This document shows, piece by piece, positions 14,882-15,843 of a stretch of 15,843 nt of DNA. Under the pieces are notes generated by a model. The model was not told the origin of the DNA. It did not search any database and saw only the letters and a list, made by a program, of their open reading frames with translations. The position numbers were made by a program, and so were the translations under genes. The DNA comes from JBHJGU01 sp050331475 (GTDB lineage Bacteria > Pseudomonadota > Alphaproteobacteria > Caulobacterales > Maricaulaceae), in the NCBI GenBank assembly GCA_050331475.1, contig JBHJGU010000028.1, positions 1 through 15,843 of the forward strand. Reading direction: 5' to 3'. Each line of letters starts with the position of its first letter. Positions within the stretch are counted from its first letter, which is position 1.

Positions 14882-15843
14882 TTACATGAATAACGTAGCG
14901 GGGTTTTCCAACAAACCTTTGAGACGTTGCACCAAGCTGGCCGCCTCAAACCCATCCACAATGCGATGGTCGAAACTCGACGACAGGTTCATAAAGAGCC
15001 GCGGCACGACCCGACCGCCAGCGTCAAACGCTGGCCGCTCCACCATCTTGTTCACCCCGATAATCGCGGTTTCCGGATAGTTGATGATCGGTGTGGTGAC
15101 GATCCCGCCAATGGCGCCCAAAGAGGTGATGGTGATCGAGCTGCCCGACAGCTCCTCGCGCGCGCAAGCGCCTTGGCGCGCGGCGTCAGAGAGCCGCTTG
15201 ATCTCCGCGCTCGTCTCCCACAGATCGAGCGCTTCGGCGTGACGGACCACCGGCACCATCAGCCCGTTGGGCGTGGCGGTGGCGACGCCGATATGGGCGG
15301 CGTCGTATTGGGTCAAAACGCCTGCGTCGGCGTCGTAATGGGCGTTGGCTTGGGGAAACTCGGGCAAGGCTTTCGCCATGGCCGCGCACAGAAACGGCAG
15401 AAACGTCAGCTTGGGTTGATCATCGCGCTTGGTGGCGTTGAGATGCTTGCGCAGCGCCTCCACCGCGGTCACGTCAATCTCCTCTACATAGGCGATGTGG
15501 GGGATTTCACGGGCCGAGCGGGCCATATTCTCAGCGATTTTCCGGCGCAGGCCGATGATCCGCACATCATGGACGCCTGTGCGTTTGGCCTTGGCCGGAC
15601 CCGCCGCAGTTGGCCCTGCGGCGAACTGGGACAGCCGTCCGCCCGAAGCGATGAAATCCTCTAAATCCTCGTGGGTGATCCGGCCCGCCGGCCCGGTGCC
15701 TGGCACAAAGCCCAGATCAATGTCTGCATCGCGCGCACGCTGGCGCACAGCAGGCGAAGCGAGCGGCCGGCCTTCGCGCACAGGACGGGTGCGTTCGGGC
15801 GCGGGCGCAGCCGCAGGCGTTGAGGGTGGCTTAGGGGGACGTA
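14882..15843 (-). CDS. bkdB: Dihydrolipoamide acyltransferase (E2), branched-chain oxoacid dehydrogenase type (5' end outside window)
   Basis: E2 is the core of the oxoacid dehydrogenase complex and moves the acyl group from lipoyl-lysine to CoA. The frame is open to the window edge. Bases 15843-15782 encode a Pro/Ala-rich linker (PPKPPSTPAAAPAPERT), so the lipoyl domain lies beyond the window. Then comes the peripheral subunit-binding domain (about 15763-15650, LASPAVRQRARD...GPAGRITHEDLEDF) and the catalytic domain. The catalytic His and Asp are in SFDHRIVDG (His codon 14966-14968), with the C-terminus LLENPATLFM. The segments SLGAIGGIVTTPIINYPE and NPATLFM resemble branched-chain E2 more than pyruvate or 2-oxoglutarate E2, but this is by eye. 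The stop is TAA 14882-14884. E1 genes would be expected just upstream. Confidence 0.92.
   Translation of the reverse strand, partial: RPPKPPSTPAAAPAPERTRPVREGRPLASPAVRQRARDADIDLGFVPGTGPAGRITHEDLEDFIASGGRLSQFAAGPTAAGPAKAKRTGVHDVRIIGLRRKIAENMARSAREIPHIAYVEEIDVTAVEALRKHLNATKRDDQPKLTFLPFLCAAMAKALPEFPQANAHYDADAGVLTQYDAAHIGVATATPNGLMVPVVRHAEALDLWETSAEIKRLSDAARQGACAREELSGSSITITSLGAIGGIVTTPIINYPETAIIGVNKMVERPAFDAGGRVVPRLFMNLSSSFDHRIVDGFEAASLVQRLKGLLENPATLFM

Noticed and set aside
14863..14961. Longer start at 14961 for the four-helix membrane protein
   Set aside because: It would overlap the E2 coding end by about 80 bases and add a polar N-terminus without a ribosome site. ATG 14862 has GGGAGG.
15779..15781. 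GTG as a true start for the E2 gene, making it a short E2
   Set aside because: The frame is open to the window edge and encodes the Pro/Ala linker typical upstream of the subunit-binding domain.

Overview
The window looks like a chromosomal segment of a GC-rich alphaproteobacterium. The support is the clpX-lon order, the near-canonical alphaproteobacterial ClpX sequence, paired tRNA-Val/tRNA-Asp genes with encoded CCA ends, and a bkd-type dehydrogenase operon. The Lon C-terminus and the TonB-dependent receptor suggest Caulobacterales/Maricaulales/Parvularculales-like bacteria, but I cannot place it more finely from sequence alone. Both window ends cut through genes: clpX at the left lacks its 5' end, and a dehydrogenase E2 gene at the right lacks its 5' end.

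Layout. Positions 1-3744 hold the protein quality-control pair clpX and lon on the + strand. Lon carries an in-frame amber codon (3610-3612), after which recognisable Lon C-terminal sequence continues for 44 codons to a second TAG. Positions 3745-4255 hold tRNA-Val(TAC) and tRNA-Asp(GTC), each behind a plausible promoter. Positions 4256-7639 are a tightly overlapping MacAB-like tripartite efflux operon: a periplasmic adaptor with an unusual Gly-rich insert containing LTxxQ motifs, a MacB/LolD-type ATPase, and an FtsX/MacB-type permease broken by a one-base frameshift near 6701. Alanine dehydrogenase (ald) follows at 7759-8895. A TonB-dependent siderophore-type receptor converges on it from the - strand (8925-11189), with a good promoter and a palindrome at its predicted transcription start. 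Positions 11190-11550 are non-coding and include a perfect three-copy 13-bp tandem repeat.

From 15843 down to 11551 the - strand holds one compact operon: E2 acyltransferase (bkdB-like), a four-helix membrane protein of unknown function, a secreted PDZ-containing S41 peptidase, and dihydrolipoyl dehydrogenase (E3). E2 and E3 would serve an oxoacid dehydrogenase complex, probably the branched-chain one. The two envelope genes inserted between them are unexpected.

I see no CRISPR array, transposase, phage gene or defence system. The items most worth a second look are the lon amber codon, the permease frameshift, the chimeric adaptor insert, the membrane-protein/S41 pair inside the dehydrogenase operon, and the palindromes in the efflux and receptor promoters. 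Two gene-breaking lesions within 3.1 kb could be real, but they could equally be consensus errors in a draft or metagenomic assembly.
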